Part shown: positions 1-8,267 of the stretch, piece after piece | Layout: every line of letters starts with the position of its first letter | Numbering within the stretch: position 1 is the stretch's first letter | Origin: Curtobacterium sp. Leaf261 | GTDB lineage: Bacteria; Actinomycetota; Actinomycetes; Actinomycetales; Microbacteriaceae | Assembly: GCF_001422205.1 (NCBI RefSeq) | Contig: NZ_LMMJ01000001.1 | Location: 828,822 to 892,821, forward strand | Length of the DNA stretch: 64,000 nt | Reading direction: 5' to 3' | The notes under the pieces: model-generated | What the model saw: the letters and a program-made list of their open reading frames with translations, nothing else | Database searches by the model: none | Told to the model about the DNA's origin: nothing | Program-made: the position numbers and the translations under genes

Positions 1-2
1 CT

Positions 3-320
3 CCGTGCACCCTTGACGACCTGCGGGCCGAGGGGTTCGAGGAGATCGTCGTGACGGCGGTCGATGCCGTCACGAAGCGCGCGGGCGAGTCACTCGAGGC
101 ATCGATGGCCAGGGTGCTCGCGGAGCCGTCGGGCCTCGCGCTCCGCGTGAAGCGGGCCGACCTCAGCCACAACGCCGACCCCACACGGCTTGCACGACTC
201 GACGCGGGGACGCGCACACGCCTGCTGGACAAGTACGCCCGATCGGCCGAGCTGCTCGGGACGACGGTCCCCGCGGTCCTCGTCGAGTTCGGGGTCGAGG
301 CAACGCCGGAACCAGCCTGA
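3..320 (+). CDS. HD-domain phosphohydrolase, C-terminal fragment
   Basis: The open frame enters from the left edge of the window in frame 3 and ends at a TGA, so only about 105 C-terminal residues are present. The segment VKRADLSHNADPTRLARL followed by KYARSAELL resembles the C-terminal part of the metal-dependent HD phosphohydrolases related to the (p)ppGpp hydrolase domain, in which an ADLxxN-type motif supplies a metal or substrate contact. The HD dyad itself would lie upstream of the window, so catalytic competence cannot be judged. The call is a family resemblance and the substrate is unknown. Confidence 0.6.
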   Translation, partial: PCTLDDLRAEGFEEIVVTAVDAVTKRAGESLEASMARVLAEPSGLALRVKRADLSHNADPTRLARLDAGTRTRLLDKYARSAELLGTTVPAVLVEFGVEATPEPA

Positions 321-326
321 AAGCAC

Positions 327-638
327 TCAGCGCCCGCGGATGACCCGGTACCACCGCGGCAGCATCCACCGCGGCATCCCGATGATGATCGTCCCGACGA
401 ACACCGCGCCCGCGAGGATGCCGACGAGCAGCACGATCACTGCGAACCCGGCGAGCGCCGTGTCCGCCAGCGCGCCGAACACCCCGCCGCAGATCGCCGC
501 GACCCCGAGGTACAGCCACGGGAAGATGATGTTCGGCCGCGTGGTCTCTGCCCACGACCGCCAGAGTCCGAGGTAGGGGACGAGCCCGAGCACTGTGAAC
601 GCGGCCCCGATGAGCAGCAGGGCGACGATCGTCGACAC
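327..638 (-). CDS. small integral membrane protein (103 aa)
   Basis: Unrecognised membrane protein. A GTG start at 638 is preceded by a strong GGAAGGGG ribosome site five bases upstream; a GTG at 659 is in frame but lies ahead of that site. The protein is almost entirely hydrophobic: a first helix (about residues 2-22, STIVALLLIGAAFTVLGLV), a short polar turn with LWRSWAETTRP, then two or three more helices rich in Gly/Ala, ending in a basic tail (RWMLPRWYRVIRGR) that is probably cytoplasmic. It converges with the HD phosphohydrolase with only six bases between them. No enzymatic motif is visible. Confidence 0.75.
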   Translation of the reverse strand: MSTIVALLLIGAAFTVLGLVPYLGLWRSWAETTRPNIIFPWLYLGVAAICGGVFGALADTALAGFAVIVLLVGILAGAVFVGTIIIGMPRWMLPRWYRVIRGR

Positions 639-782
639 GGTAGCCCCTTCCGGTCGCACGGCAGCACAGCCGTCGATCGACCTGCACCAACGCTACCGAA
701 CGCAGAACCGGACGGGTCTCGTCGACGCGCACCGTCCCTCCAGGCCGACCCGTGACCCGTCGTCGAAGTCCCGCGAAACGCA

Positions 783-832
783 AACTTGGCCGCTTCTCGC
801 AGAGATGTTCCTCTGCGAGAAGCGGCCAAGTT
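783..832. terminator. large perfect hairpin, likely bidirectional terminator
   Basis: A 22-base stem (783-804 with 811-832) pairs without mismatch around a six-base loop, followed by GGTGTTTT on the plus strand. It lies 28 bases past the stop of the giant surface protein gene on the minus strand and upstream of the small membrane protein gene. The long stem and position fit a terminator; it could also be a member of a palindromic repeat family. Confidence 0.7.
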
Positions 833-860
833 GGTGTTTTGCGGATGCCGGGCGGCAGGG

Positions 861-3800
861 TCAGCTCCGGCGCGGCCCCGGCTCTGCCTCGCCGTCGTTC
901 CGGCGACGCCGGATCACGACGCCGAGCCCGATGACCGCCAGCGCGACCAGTGCCAGCCAGAGGAGCGATGCCCCACCGGTGTAGGCGAGCACACCACCGA
1001 CGTGCGCGGCCTGCGTCGGGTACGTGACCGTGATCGTGGCGGAGACGGTCACACCGTCACCGTCCGTCACCCGGTAGTCGATCGACGCCGCCCCGGTGAA
1101 CCCGGTCGCCGGCTCGAAGCGCACCGTGCCGTCGACGACCGTCCAGGTGCCCTGTCCGTTGACGGTGACGCTCGTCGCGAGCCCGCCGCCGTTCGGGTTC
1201 ACCAGGACGATCGATCCCGGCAGGAACAGCGCCTGCTGGGTCGGCACGTCATTCGCGAGCACGTCGATCGTGGCGGGCTGTCCGAACACGCCGTTCACCG
1301 AGTCGTCCGCGGCGGTCGCGGCTGCCGCGACGACGAGGTTCACGGTGGCGGAGGTGGTGCGTCCCGCGCCGTCGGTGGCGGTGTACTCGAACGAGTCGGG
1401 TCCCGAGTAGCCCTTGTTCGGCGTGTAGACGAACGAGCCGTCGGCTGCGAGCGTCACGGTGCCGTGCTGCGCCTGCGTCGTCAGCGCGACCCGGAGGTCC
1501 GTGCCGTCGTCGTCACCCGTGACGCCCTTGCCGACGGACACCTTGAGCGGCTGGCCGCCGATCGCGGAGTACGTGTCGTTCTTGGCGACGGGCTTGACCC
1601 CGACGTACACCGTCGCGGTGGCGGTGCTGCCGATGACGTCGGTGATCGTGTAGGTGAACTGGTCGTTGCCGGAGAAGCCCTTGGCCGGGGTGTAGACGAG
1701 CGTGCCGTTCGGCGTGATCGTCGCGGTGCCGTGCGCGGGGTCCGACAGGGTGACGGAGCCGGTGGGCGAGCCGGTGCCCGTGCCGCGCCCGACCGTCGCC
1801 ACCTTGAGGCCCCGCCCGACGTCGTTCGTCAGCGGCCCGGGGGCGGCCACCGTGACGGCCTTGCCGGCGGAGGTCATGATCCGGTCGTCGACGGCCTTCG
1901 GGAGCACCGTGATCGTCACGATGCCGGTGCTGGTGGTCCCGTTGGTGTCCTTCGCGGTGTACGTGAACCGGTCACGGCCCGAGTACCCGTCGACCGGCGT
2001 GTAGACGTAGGTACCGTCCGGGTGGAGCACCACGCCGCCGTGCATCGGCGCGAGGTCGATCGTCGCGACGAGCCCGGTGCCCTTGTCGTTGCGGAGTACG
2101 GACCCCTCCGGCCCGACGGTCAGTACCGTGTCGGCCGTGGTGACCCCGGCGTCCGCGGTCGCTGCGGCGCCGACGATCACGAACACGGTCGTCGTCGAGG
2201 TCTGGCCGGCCCCGTCGGTGAGCGTGTAGCTGAACGTGTCGGTGCCGGAGAACCCGTCGACCGGCGTGTACGTGTACGAGCCGTCCGTCTGGATGGTGAG
2301 CGCACCGTGGGTCGGCTCGGTGTGGGCAGTGACCGTGAGGCCGACGCCGAGGTCGTTGGCGAGGACACCGGTCGCTGCCGTCGTCGTGAGCGTGGACCCT
2401 GCCGGGACGCCGACCTCGTCGTGCACGGCACGCGGGGTGACGGTGATCGTGACGGTCGCGGTGGCGGTGCCGCCGGTCTTGTCGACGATCGTGTAGGTGA
2501 ACGTGTCGGTGCCGGAGAACCCGCTGGTCGACACGTACTGCAGGGTGCCGTCCGGCGCGACGCTGGCGTCACCGTGTCCGGGCTTCGTGACCGACCGGAC
2601 CGAGATCCCGGTGCCGTCGTCGTTCGCGAGCACGGCGGGCGCGTCGATGTCGAGCGTGTGCCCGGACGCGACGGTCGCGGTGTCACCGACCGCCTTCGGC
2701 AGCACCGTGATGGTCACGGTGTCCGTCTTCGAGGCGGTGCCGTCGGTCGCCGTGTAGGTGAACGAGTCCGGGCCGGAGTACCCGGCGTCCGGCGTGTACG
2801 TGTACGAGCCGTCCTTCGCGAGGGCGAGGTCGCCGTGCTTCGGTCCGGTCGCGACGGTCGTGGTCAGTGAGGCGCCGCGGTCGTTCGCGAGCACGCCCGT
2901 GCCGACCGGCACCACGGAGGTGGTGTCCGTCGTCGCGGACAGGGCGTCCGGCTGCGTGACGATGCCGACGGTGACCGTGACGGTGGCCGTCGCGGTCTGC
3001 CCGGTGCGGTCCGTGACCGTGTACCCGAAGGTGTCCGTCCCGGAGAACCGGTCGTCCGGTGAGTACGTGAACGATCCGTTCGGTGCGGTGGTGACCGTGC
3101 CGTGGCCCGGCTTGGTCGCGCTGGTCACGGTGACGGAGTCACCGTGCGAATCGGTCAGGAGGCCCGGGGCCGGGACCGACAGGTCGGTTCCGGACATCGT
3201 GGCGTACGCGTGCGGTGCGGCCGCAGGCTGGACCGTGACCGTGACCGTGATGGTCGTGGTCTGGCCGGAGCGATCGGTCACCGTGACGGTGAACGTGTCC
3301 GGGCCGGAGTACCCGTCGGTCGGCGTGTACGTGTACGTGCCGTCGGTGCCGAGCTCGAGGCTGCCGTGGCCCGGTCCGGTGCCGACCGTGGTGGTCAGCG
3401 AGTCACCGGCGGACCCGTCGAGCAGGTTGCCGCTCTTCGACGAGCCGTCCGCGATGCTGATGCTCGGGCTCTTCGCCGTCGGGGTCACCGACAGCGACAC
3501 CGTCGTGGTGGCGCTGACGCCGTCGGGGTCGGTGGCGGAGTACGTGAACGAGTCCGGCCCGGAGTACCCGTCGAGCGGCGTGTAGACGTACGAGCCGTCG
3601 CCCTTCAGCGTGACGTCGCCGTGCTTCGGGCCCGTGACGACAGCGGCCGTCAGGGTCGAGCCCTGGTCGTTCGACAGGACGCCGCGCGCGGTGTCGACCG
3701 TCAGCGTGGTGTTCGCCGTCGTGGTGCCGGAGTCCGGCTTCGCGACGACCCCGACGACGATCCGCACGGTGGCGGTCGTGGTCTGGCCGGCGGTGTCCCG

Positions 3801-6662
3801 CACCGTGTAGGTGAACGAGGTCTTGCCCGAGAAGCCGTCGTCCGGGGTGAACGTCGCGGCGCCGTCGGTGCCGATCGTCAGGTCCCCGTGCTTCGGCACC
3901 GTGTGCTCGATGATCGTGAGGTCGGAGCCGTGGTCGTTGGCGAGCAGGTCTGTGCTGCCAGCAGTCCCGACCGCGGTCATGATCGTGTCGTCACCAGCGG
4001 CCGGCGTGACGGTGATCGCGACGGTCGCGGTCGAGGTGTTCCCGGACGAATCAGTGATCGTGTACGTGAACTGGTCCGGTCCGGAGAACGCGTCGGTCGG
4101 CGTGTAGGTGTAGCTGCCGTTGCCCTGCAGGTCGAGCGTGCCGTGCGACGGACTGGAGGTCGCGCCGTTCGTCGAGCCGCTCGGCGGGGTGACGAGGATC
4201 GCGGTGCCGTGGTCGTTGCCGAGCACGTTGCCCGTGGTGCTCGACCCGGCCACGACCGAGGCGGTGTCCGCCACGGCGTTCGGCAGGACGGTGATCGTGA
4301 CGGTCGCGGTGTCGGTCTGCCCGGCCTTGTCGGTCGCCGTGTAGGTGAACGAGTCCTTGCCGGAGAACTGCGGGTCGGTCGGCGTGTAGGAGAACGATCC
4401 GTCGGTGTTCAGGTCGAGGTCGCCCCGGGTCGGCTTCTGGGCCACGGTGGCGGTGAGGTCCTGGCCCCGGTCGTTCGCGAGCACGCCGTGGTCGCGGTCG
4501 ACGGTGGTCGTGACGCCCGCGAGCACGTCGACGGTGTCCGGCGTGGCGGCCACCCCGACGGTGATGGTGACCGTGGTGGGGGCGGTCGACTGTCCGCTGC
4601 CGTCCTTCGCCGTGTACGTGAAGGAGTCCTGCCCCGCGTAGCCGGCGTCCGGCGCGTAGGTGTAGCCGCCGTCGGGCTGCAGCGTGAGCGAGCCGTGCGA
4701 GGGCTGGGTGGCGACGACCGCGGTCAGGTCGGAGCCGGTGTCGTTCGCGAGCACGCCGGTCGGGGTGCCGGCCGCGTCCTTCGCGGGGACCGTGACGGTG
4801 GCGCCCGGCGTGGTCTTGACGGTGTCGGGCTTCGCCGTCGGCGTGACCGTGATGTCGACCCGTGCCGGTGCGGTCTGCCCGCTGCCGTCCTTCAGGACGT
4901 AGGTGAAGGAGTCCGGCCCGGAGTACCCGGTCGACGGGACGTACGTGTAGGTCCCGTCGGCGGCGAGCGTCACGGCGCCGTGCGTGGCCTGCAGGTCGAG
5001 CGCGGCGGTGGTGTTCGAGCCGTGGTCGTTCGCGAGCACCGATGCGGAGCTCGTCAGCGTCGTGTCCGCAGGGGTGGTCCCGGTGTCGTTCGTCGTGGTC
5101 GGCGCGACGGTGATCGTCACGGTCGCGGTCGTCGACTGGGTCGGCTGGTCGGACGAGTCCGTGGCGGTGTAGGTGAAGGAGTCGGTGCCGGAGAAGTCCT
5201 TGCCCGGCTTGTAGGCGTAGGAGCCGTCCGCGTTCACGGTGACCGAGCCGTTCGTCGGCGGGGTCTTCAGAGCGGCCGACAGCTCGGTGCCGTCGTCGTT
5301 CTTGAGGACACCCGGCGCGGCGACGTCGAGCTCGATGTTCGCGGTGGTCGAACCGGTGTCGTCCTTCGCACCGGAGTGCACGGCGACGAGCGCGTTCGTG
5401 AACGTGCAGACGACGTCGGTACCGGCGTTCTGGCCGGTCTCGGCCGCCGGGAAGGTGAAGGCACCGGAGTTGCCGTCGCCGTGCGCGATGACCTTCTTGG
5501 CCGGGTCGTTCGCGTTCGTGCAGGACCAGGTCGTCGAGTAGTGGTCGAGCGCCGTCGTCTTGTTCCCAGGGCCCTGGGTGATCGCGTACTGGCGACCCGG
5601 GAGTGCGAGGACCGAGCCGGCCCGCTCCGCCTGGATGCCGTTGGCCTTGCCGGTCGTGATGTTCGAGACGTTCTGGGTGGTGTCCGGCGAGGTCGAGGCG
5701 AGCGAGACCTGGAACTGGTCCGTCGTCGACCAGCGCTGCGCCACGTCCACCTGCGTCGCAGCGGTGTCCGGGTAGTTGCAGGTCGCGAGGTCGAGCGGGG
5801 CGTACGCGGTGTCGCTGAGGGCGGTCTTGGCGACCTGCTCACCGGTCGCGGGGTTGATCTTGATGAGCGACACGGGGGCGGTCGCGGTGTTCGTGACGTA
5901 GAGGTACCCGTCGGTGGTGAACGCGATGCCGGGGCTGTTCACGGCGGTGCCGTTCGCGTCCGGGTTGAGCGTGGCGACGAGCGACGACGGCAGCGACGGG
6001 GTGCCCGAGACGGCGGGGACCGTGTCGACGCGGCGGATCTGGTTGCCGACCGCCAGGAACAGGGTGCCGCTCGTGCTGAACGACAGGTCGCCGTTCCCGG
6101 TGGTGCCGGTCGTGACCGGCATGCCGGTGATGGTGCCGACCTGGCCGTACTTCGTGCCCGTCTTCGGGTCGTACGCACCGAGGCGGATCGTCGACCCGGT
6201 CTTGTCCGCGGTGGTCACGTTGTTCGACGCGTAGTAGTAGAAGCCGTTCACCGGGTTGACCGCACCGCGGATGACCGTCTGGTTCGTGCCGGCCGGGTCG
6301 GCTGCCGCGACCGTGGCGGTGGTGTTCGCCGTGGCGTTGTACACCGCGATCGCGTTCGCCCCGCTCTGGAACCCGTACGCGAACCCGCCGTCCGCGCTGA
6401 TGCCGAGGCCGTTCGTCGCCGGGCTCATCGAGCCGACGGAGGTGACGGTGCCGTTCGAGGCGTCGATCGACTCGAGCTTGCCGTTCGTGTCGACGCCGTA
6501 GAGCGTGTTCTGGTCGCAGAGCAGCGCCGTCGCGGCGCGCGCAGTCGAGGTGGCGACGAACTGGATCGCGAAGGTCGCTCCGAGGAGGACCACGAGGCCG
6601 AAGGCGATCGCGATGACGAGGCGGCGCGTGGCGAGGGAACGCCATCCGGTGAGGGCATGCAT
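861..6662 (-). CDS. giant cell-wall-anchored surface protein with 16 cadherin/Ig-like repeats and LAxTG sorting signal
   Basis: A 1933-residue secreted protein. The N-terminus has a basic RR and a hydrophobic helix (about residues 14-40) ending ARAA, a signal peptide. Residues of about 45-300 resemble a beta-propeller-like module (LYGVDTNGKLESIDASNGTV), followed by a domain ending CTFTNAL. From about residue 430 to 1880 there are some 16 tandem 85-100-residue Ig/cadherin-like repeats with the consensus VLANDxG, PxHG, DGSYTYTP, GYSGPDSFTYT, TDxxGQT and TVTITV. The C-terminus is LAYTG (residues 1892-1896), a membrane helix and RRRR: a cell-wall sorting signal of the LAxTG kind used by class E sortases. 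No sortase lies in the window. An adhesin or stalk-like role is inferred. The start is the ATG before the signal peptide; its ribosome site is weak. Confidence 0.92.
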   Translation of the reverse strand: MHALTGWRSLATRRLVIAIAFGLVVLLGATFAIQFVATSTARAATALLCDQNTLYGVDTNGKLESIDASNGTVTSVGSMSPATNGLGISADGGFAYGFQSGANAIAVYNATANTTATVAAADPAGTNQTVIRGAVNPVNGFYYYASNNVTTADKTGSTIRLGAYDPKTGTKYGQVGTITGMPVTTGTTGNGDLSFSTSGTLFLAVGNQIRRVDTVPAVSGTPSLPSSLVATLNPDANGTAVNSPGIAFTTDGYLYVTNTATAPVSLIKINPATGEQVAKTALSDTAYAPLDLATCNYPDTAATQVDVAQRWSTTDQFQVSLASTSPDTTQNVSNITTGKANGIQAERAGSVLALPGRQYAITQGPGNKTTALDHYSTTWSCTNANDPAKKVIAHGDGNSGAFTFPAAETGQNAGTDVVCTFTNALVAVHSGAKDDTGSTTANIELDVAAPGVLKNDDGTELSAALKTPPTNGSVTVNADGSYAYKPGKDFSGTDSFTYTATDSSDQPTQSTTATVTITVAPTTTNDTGTTPADTTLTSSASVLANDHGSNTTAALDLQATHGAVTLAADGTYTYVPSTGYSGPDSFTYVLKDGSGQTAPARVDITVTPTAKPDTVKTTPGATVTVPAKDAAGTPTGVLANDTGSDLTAVVATQPSHGSLTLQPDGGYTYAPDAGYAGQDSFTYTAKDGSGQSTAPTTVTITVGVAATPDTVDVLAGVTTTVDRDHGVLANDRGQDLTATVAQKPTRGDLDLNTDGSFSYTPTDPQFSGKDSFTYTATDKAGQTDTATVTITVLPNAVADTASVVAGSSTTGNVLGNDHGTAILVTPPSGSTNGATSSPSHGTLDLQGNGSYTYTPTDAFSGPDQFTYTITDSSGNTSTATVAITVTPAAGDDTIMTAVGTAGSTDLLANDHGSDLTIIEHTVPKHGDLTIGTDGAATFTPDDGFSGKTSFTYTVRDTAGQTTTATVRIVVGVVAKPDSGTTTANTTLTVDTARGVLSNDQGSTLTAAVVTGPKHGDVTLKGDGSYVYTPLDGYSGPDSFTYSATDPDGVSATTTVSLSVTPTAKSPSISIADGSSKSGNLLDGSAGDSLTTTVGTGPGHGSLELGTDGTYTYTPTDGYSGPDTFTVTVTDRSGQTTTITVTVTVQPAAAPHAYATMSGTDLSVPAPGLLTDSHGDSVTVTSATKPGHGTVTTAPNGSFTYSPDDRFSGTDTFGYTVTDRTGQTATATVTVTVGIVTQPDALSATTDTTSVVPVGTGVLANDRGASLTTTVATGPKHGDLALAKDGSYTYTPDAGYSGPDSFTYTATDGTASKTDTVTITVLPKAVGDTATVASGHTLDIDAPAVLANDDGTGISVRSVTKPGHGDASVAPDGTLQYVSTSGFSGTDTFTYTIVDKTGGTATATVTITVTPRAVHDEVGVPAGSTLTTTAATGVLANDLGVGLTVTAHTEPTHGALTIQTDGSYTYTPVDGFSGTDTFSYTLTDGAGQTSTTTVFVIVGAAATADAGVTTADTVLTVGPEGSVLRNDKGTGLVATIDLAPMHGGVVLHPDGTYVYTPVDGYSGRDRFTYTAKDTNGTTSTGIVTITVLPKAVDDRIMTSAGKAVTVAAPGPLTNDVGRGLKVATVGRGTGTGSPTGSVTLSDPAHGTATITPNGTLVYTPAKGFSGNDQFTYTITDVIGSTATATVYVGVKPVAKNDTYSAIGGQPLKVSVGKGVTGDDDGTDLRVALTTQAQHGTVTLAADGSFVYTPNKGYSGPDSFEYTATDGAGRTTSATVNLVVAAAATAADDSVNGVFGQPATIDVLANDVPTQQALFLPGSIVLVNPNGGGLATSVTVNGQGTWTVVDGTVRFEPATGFTGAASIDYRVTDGDGVTVSATITVTYPTQAAHVGGVLAYTGGASLLWLALVALAVIGLGVVIRRRRNDGEAEPGPRRS

Positions 6663-6834
6663 GTGGGCGGTGACTCCAGGGGTCGAACATCAGCTGCCCA
6701 CGGTTCGGGGGCGTGTCCTGATCGTCCTGCAAGTGTCTCGACCGTCGAGGTATCGACGCGCCCCCCAGTCCGGGCCCCACCCGAACGGGGTCAGAACCGG
6801 TCTCCACCCCCGGACGGGGGCCGTGCCCGACGGC

Positions 6835-7872
6835 TCAGGAGGCCGGCAGCACCCGGGCGAAGTGGTGCGCGGCCGAGAACATCGGGATGATGTCGACCGG
6901 CTCACCGGGGTGCGGTGCCTGCAGCACGAGGCCGTCGCCGAGGAACAGCCCGACGTGGTCCTCGTTGTCGTACACGACGAGGTCACCGGGCTGCGCCTCG
7001 CTCTCCGGGATCGTCGTCGCTGCGGCGTCCTGCGTCGGTACGTAGTGCACGAGCGGGATCCCGACCGAGGCGTAGGCGACCATCGTCAGCCCCGAGCAGT
7101 CGATGCCGGAGTGGGACGATCCGCCCTCCACGTACCGGTCGCCGAGGTACGCCAGGGCGGTCTGGACGACCTGAGCACGCTGACCGCCCGCTGAGAGGAC
7201 GGTGCCGATGGCAGACTCCGCATCGGACTCCGAGGCGCCGCCGCTCACGACGACGGCCGGGTAGGACACCACCGTCGTGGTCCCGTTGTCGACGACCGGG
7301 ACCTGGACGTCCTTGGACACCGTGAAGGTCTGGTTCCGGTGCGGAGCCGTCGCCGGAGCGACCGAGCTCGACGCCGTCGCCGCGGAGGTGCCGGCGATGG
7401 TCGCGGCGTTCGCGGGCATCGCGAAGGTGACGCAGGACGTCATCGCGATCACCGGCGCGACGATGAGTGCGAGCCGCTGCGCACGCGCGGTACGGCGGAC
7501 GTGTCCGGCATCCGGGCGGGCCGTGTCGACGCGCGAGACGAGGGGGCGCGGCAGGGGCGCGCGGGTCACGGCGCGCGGGTGGCCGGTGACGACCGGACGG
7601 GAGGCACGGTTCGGCCTGGCAACGCTCCGTTGCGTCTCGACGGCGCGGGCGGCGCTGCCGCGGGGATGCTCGTCCTCGACCGGGAGGACGACGGGCGCGG
7701 GGACCACGGGTGCGGGGGCGACCGGCGCGGGAACGACGGGTGCTGGGACGACCGGCGTGGCTGCTCGTCGTCCGCGTGGCGGGGTGGCTGTCTGGTCGTC
7801 AGGACGCTCTGCGTTCCCGTTGGACCGACGGCCGCGGCGCGTCTCCTCGGGGAGCGAGTGTCGTCCTGCCAT
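6835..7872 (-). CDS. NlpC/P60 family cell-wall endopeptidase
   Basis: A 345-residue peptidoglycan hydrolase. The ATG at 7872 follows a GGAAGGA site and is preferred over upstream in-frame codons. A long basic, Pro/Val-rich cytoplasmic leader with repeated PAPVVPAPVV units precedes a single hydrophobic segment (LIVAPVIAMTSCVTFAMPANAA), so the enzyme is exported or membrane-tethered. The C-terminal domain has the NlpC/P60 catalytic signature: Cys in DCSGL (about residue 259), His in EDHVGLFLG (about 306) and a third polar residue in APHPG (about 321). The family cleaves gamma-D-Glu/mDAP bonds in stem peptides. It is monocistronic and divergent from the ESX-like set. Confidence 0.9.
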   Translation of the reverse strand: MAGRHSLPEETRRGRRSNGNAERPDDQTATPPRGRRAATPVVPAPVVPAPVAPAPVVPAPVVLPVEDEHPRGSAARAVETQRSVARPNRASRPVVTGHPRAVTRAPLPRPLVSRVDTARPDAGHVRRTARAQRLALIVAPVIAMTSCVTFAMPANAATIAGTSAATASSSVAPATAPHRNQTFTVSKDVQVPVVDNGTTTVVSYPAVVVSGGASESDAESAIGTVLSAGGQRAQVVQTALAYLGDRYVEGGSSHSGIDCSGLTMVAYASVGIPLVHYVPTQDAAATTIPESEAQPGDLVVYDNEDHVGLFLGDGLVLQAPHPGEPVDIIPMFSAAHHFARVLPAS

Positions 7873-8030
7873 GTCGTTCCTTCCGCCTGCGCGATGGCCC
7901 TCGGGACCGGGCCGGGTGCCACTCCGGGAGCGACACAAGAAGATAACGTATTGGTCACGGACTGGGTTCTGTCCCCCGGCACCCGGGCACAACCTGCGGG
8001 TCGTCACAGCCCTGGACCGGTGCTCGAACG

Positions 8031-8267
8031 TTGACGTCGACCTGCCTCCGGGCAGTCCGGCCACTACAGTGTCGACCAGGGACACGGGGCGGCGTCACCC
8101 GGCACGACGCCTCCACCGGACGTATCGAGGCGCACATCGGTGCCGTCCTCCAGGCAGCCGCGTCCGCCACGGCGGCCTTCGTCGTCGGTGACGAGGAGAT
8201 GGCGGAGAACGCCGCCCGTGCTGCAGCGGACCCGGTGCCGCCGAGCGTCCGCGGAGACCGGGGATGA
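8031..8267 (+). CDS. small ESX-like (WXG/DUF6507-type) protein, start uncertain
   Basis: The frame ends in a TGA that overlaps the ATG of the next gene by four bases (ATGA), so it is probably translationally coupled to it. The last 50 residues (TGRIEAHIGAVLQAAASATA, then VGDEEMAENA) form an amphipathic helix and tail like the C-termini of small helical ESX/DUF6507-type proteins. The N-terminal half does not look right, and the only canonical start is a TTG at 8031 without a ribosome site. It may therefore be a 5'-truncated remnant or may use an unusual start. The family assignment is by resemblance only. Confidence 0.4.
   Translation: MTSTCLRAVRPLQCRPGTRGGVTRHDASTGRIEAHIGAVLQAAASATAAFVVGDEEMAENAARAAADPVPPSVRGDRG

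Noticed and set aside
786..6890. Long plus-strand open frames (786-2870 and 3102-6890) opposite the surface protein
   Set aside because: They are Arg/Val/Gly-rich antisense shadows of a high-GC repeat gene; the minus-strand reading has a signal peptide, regular domains and a sorting signal.
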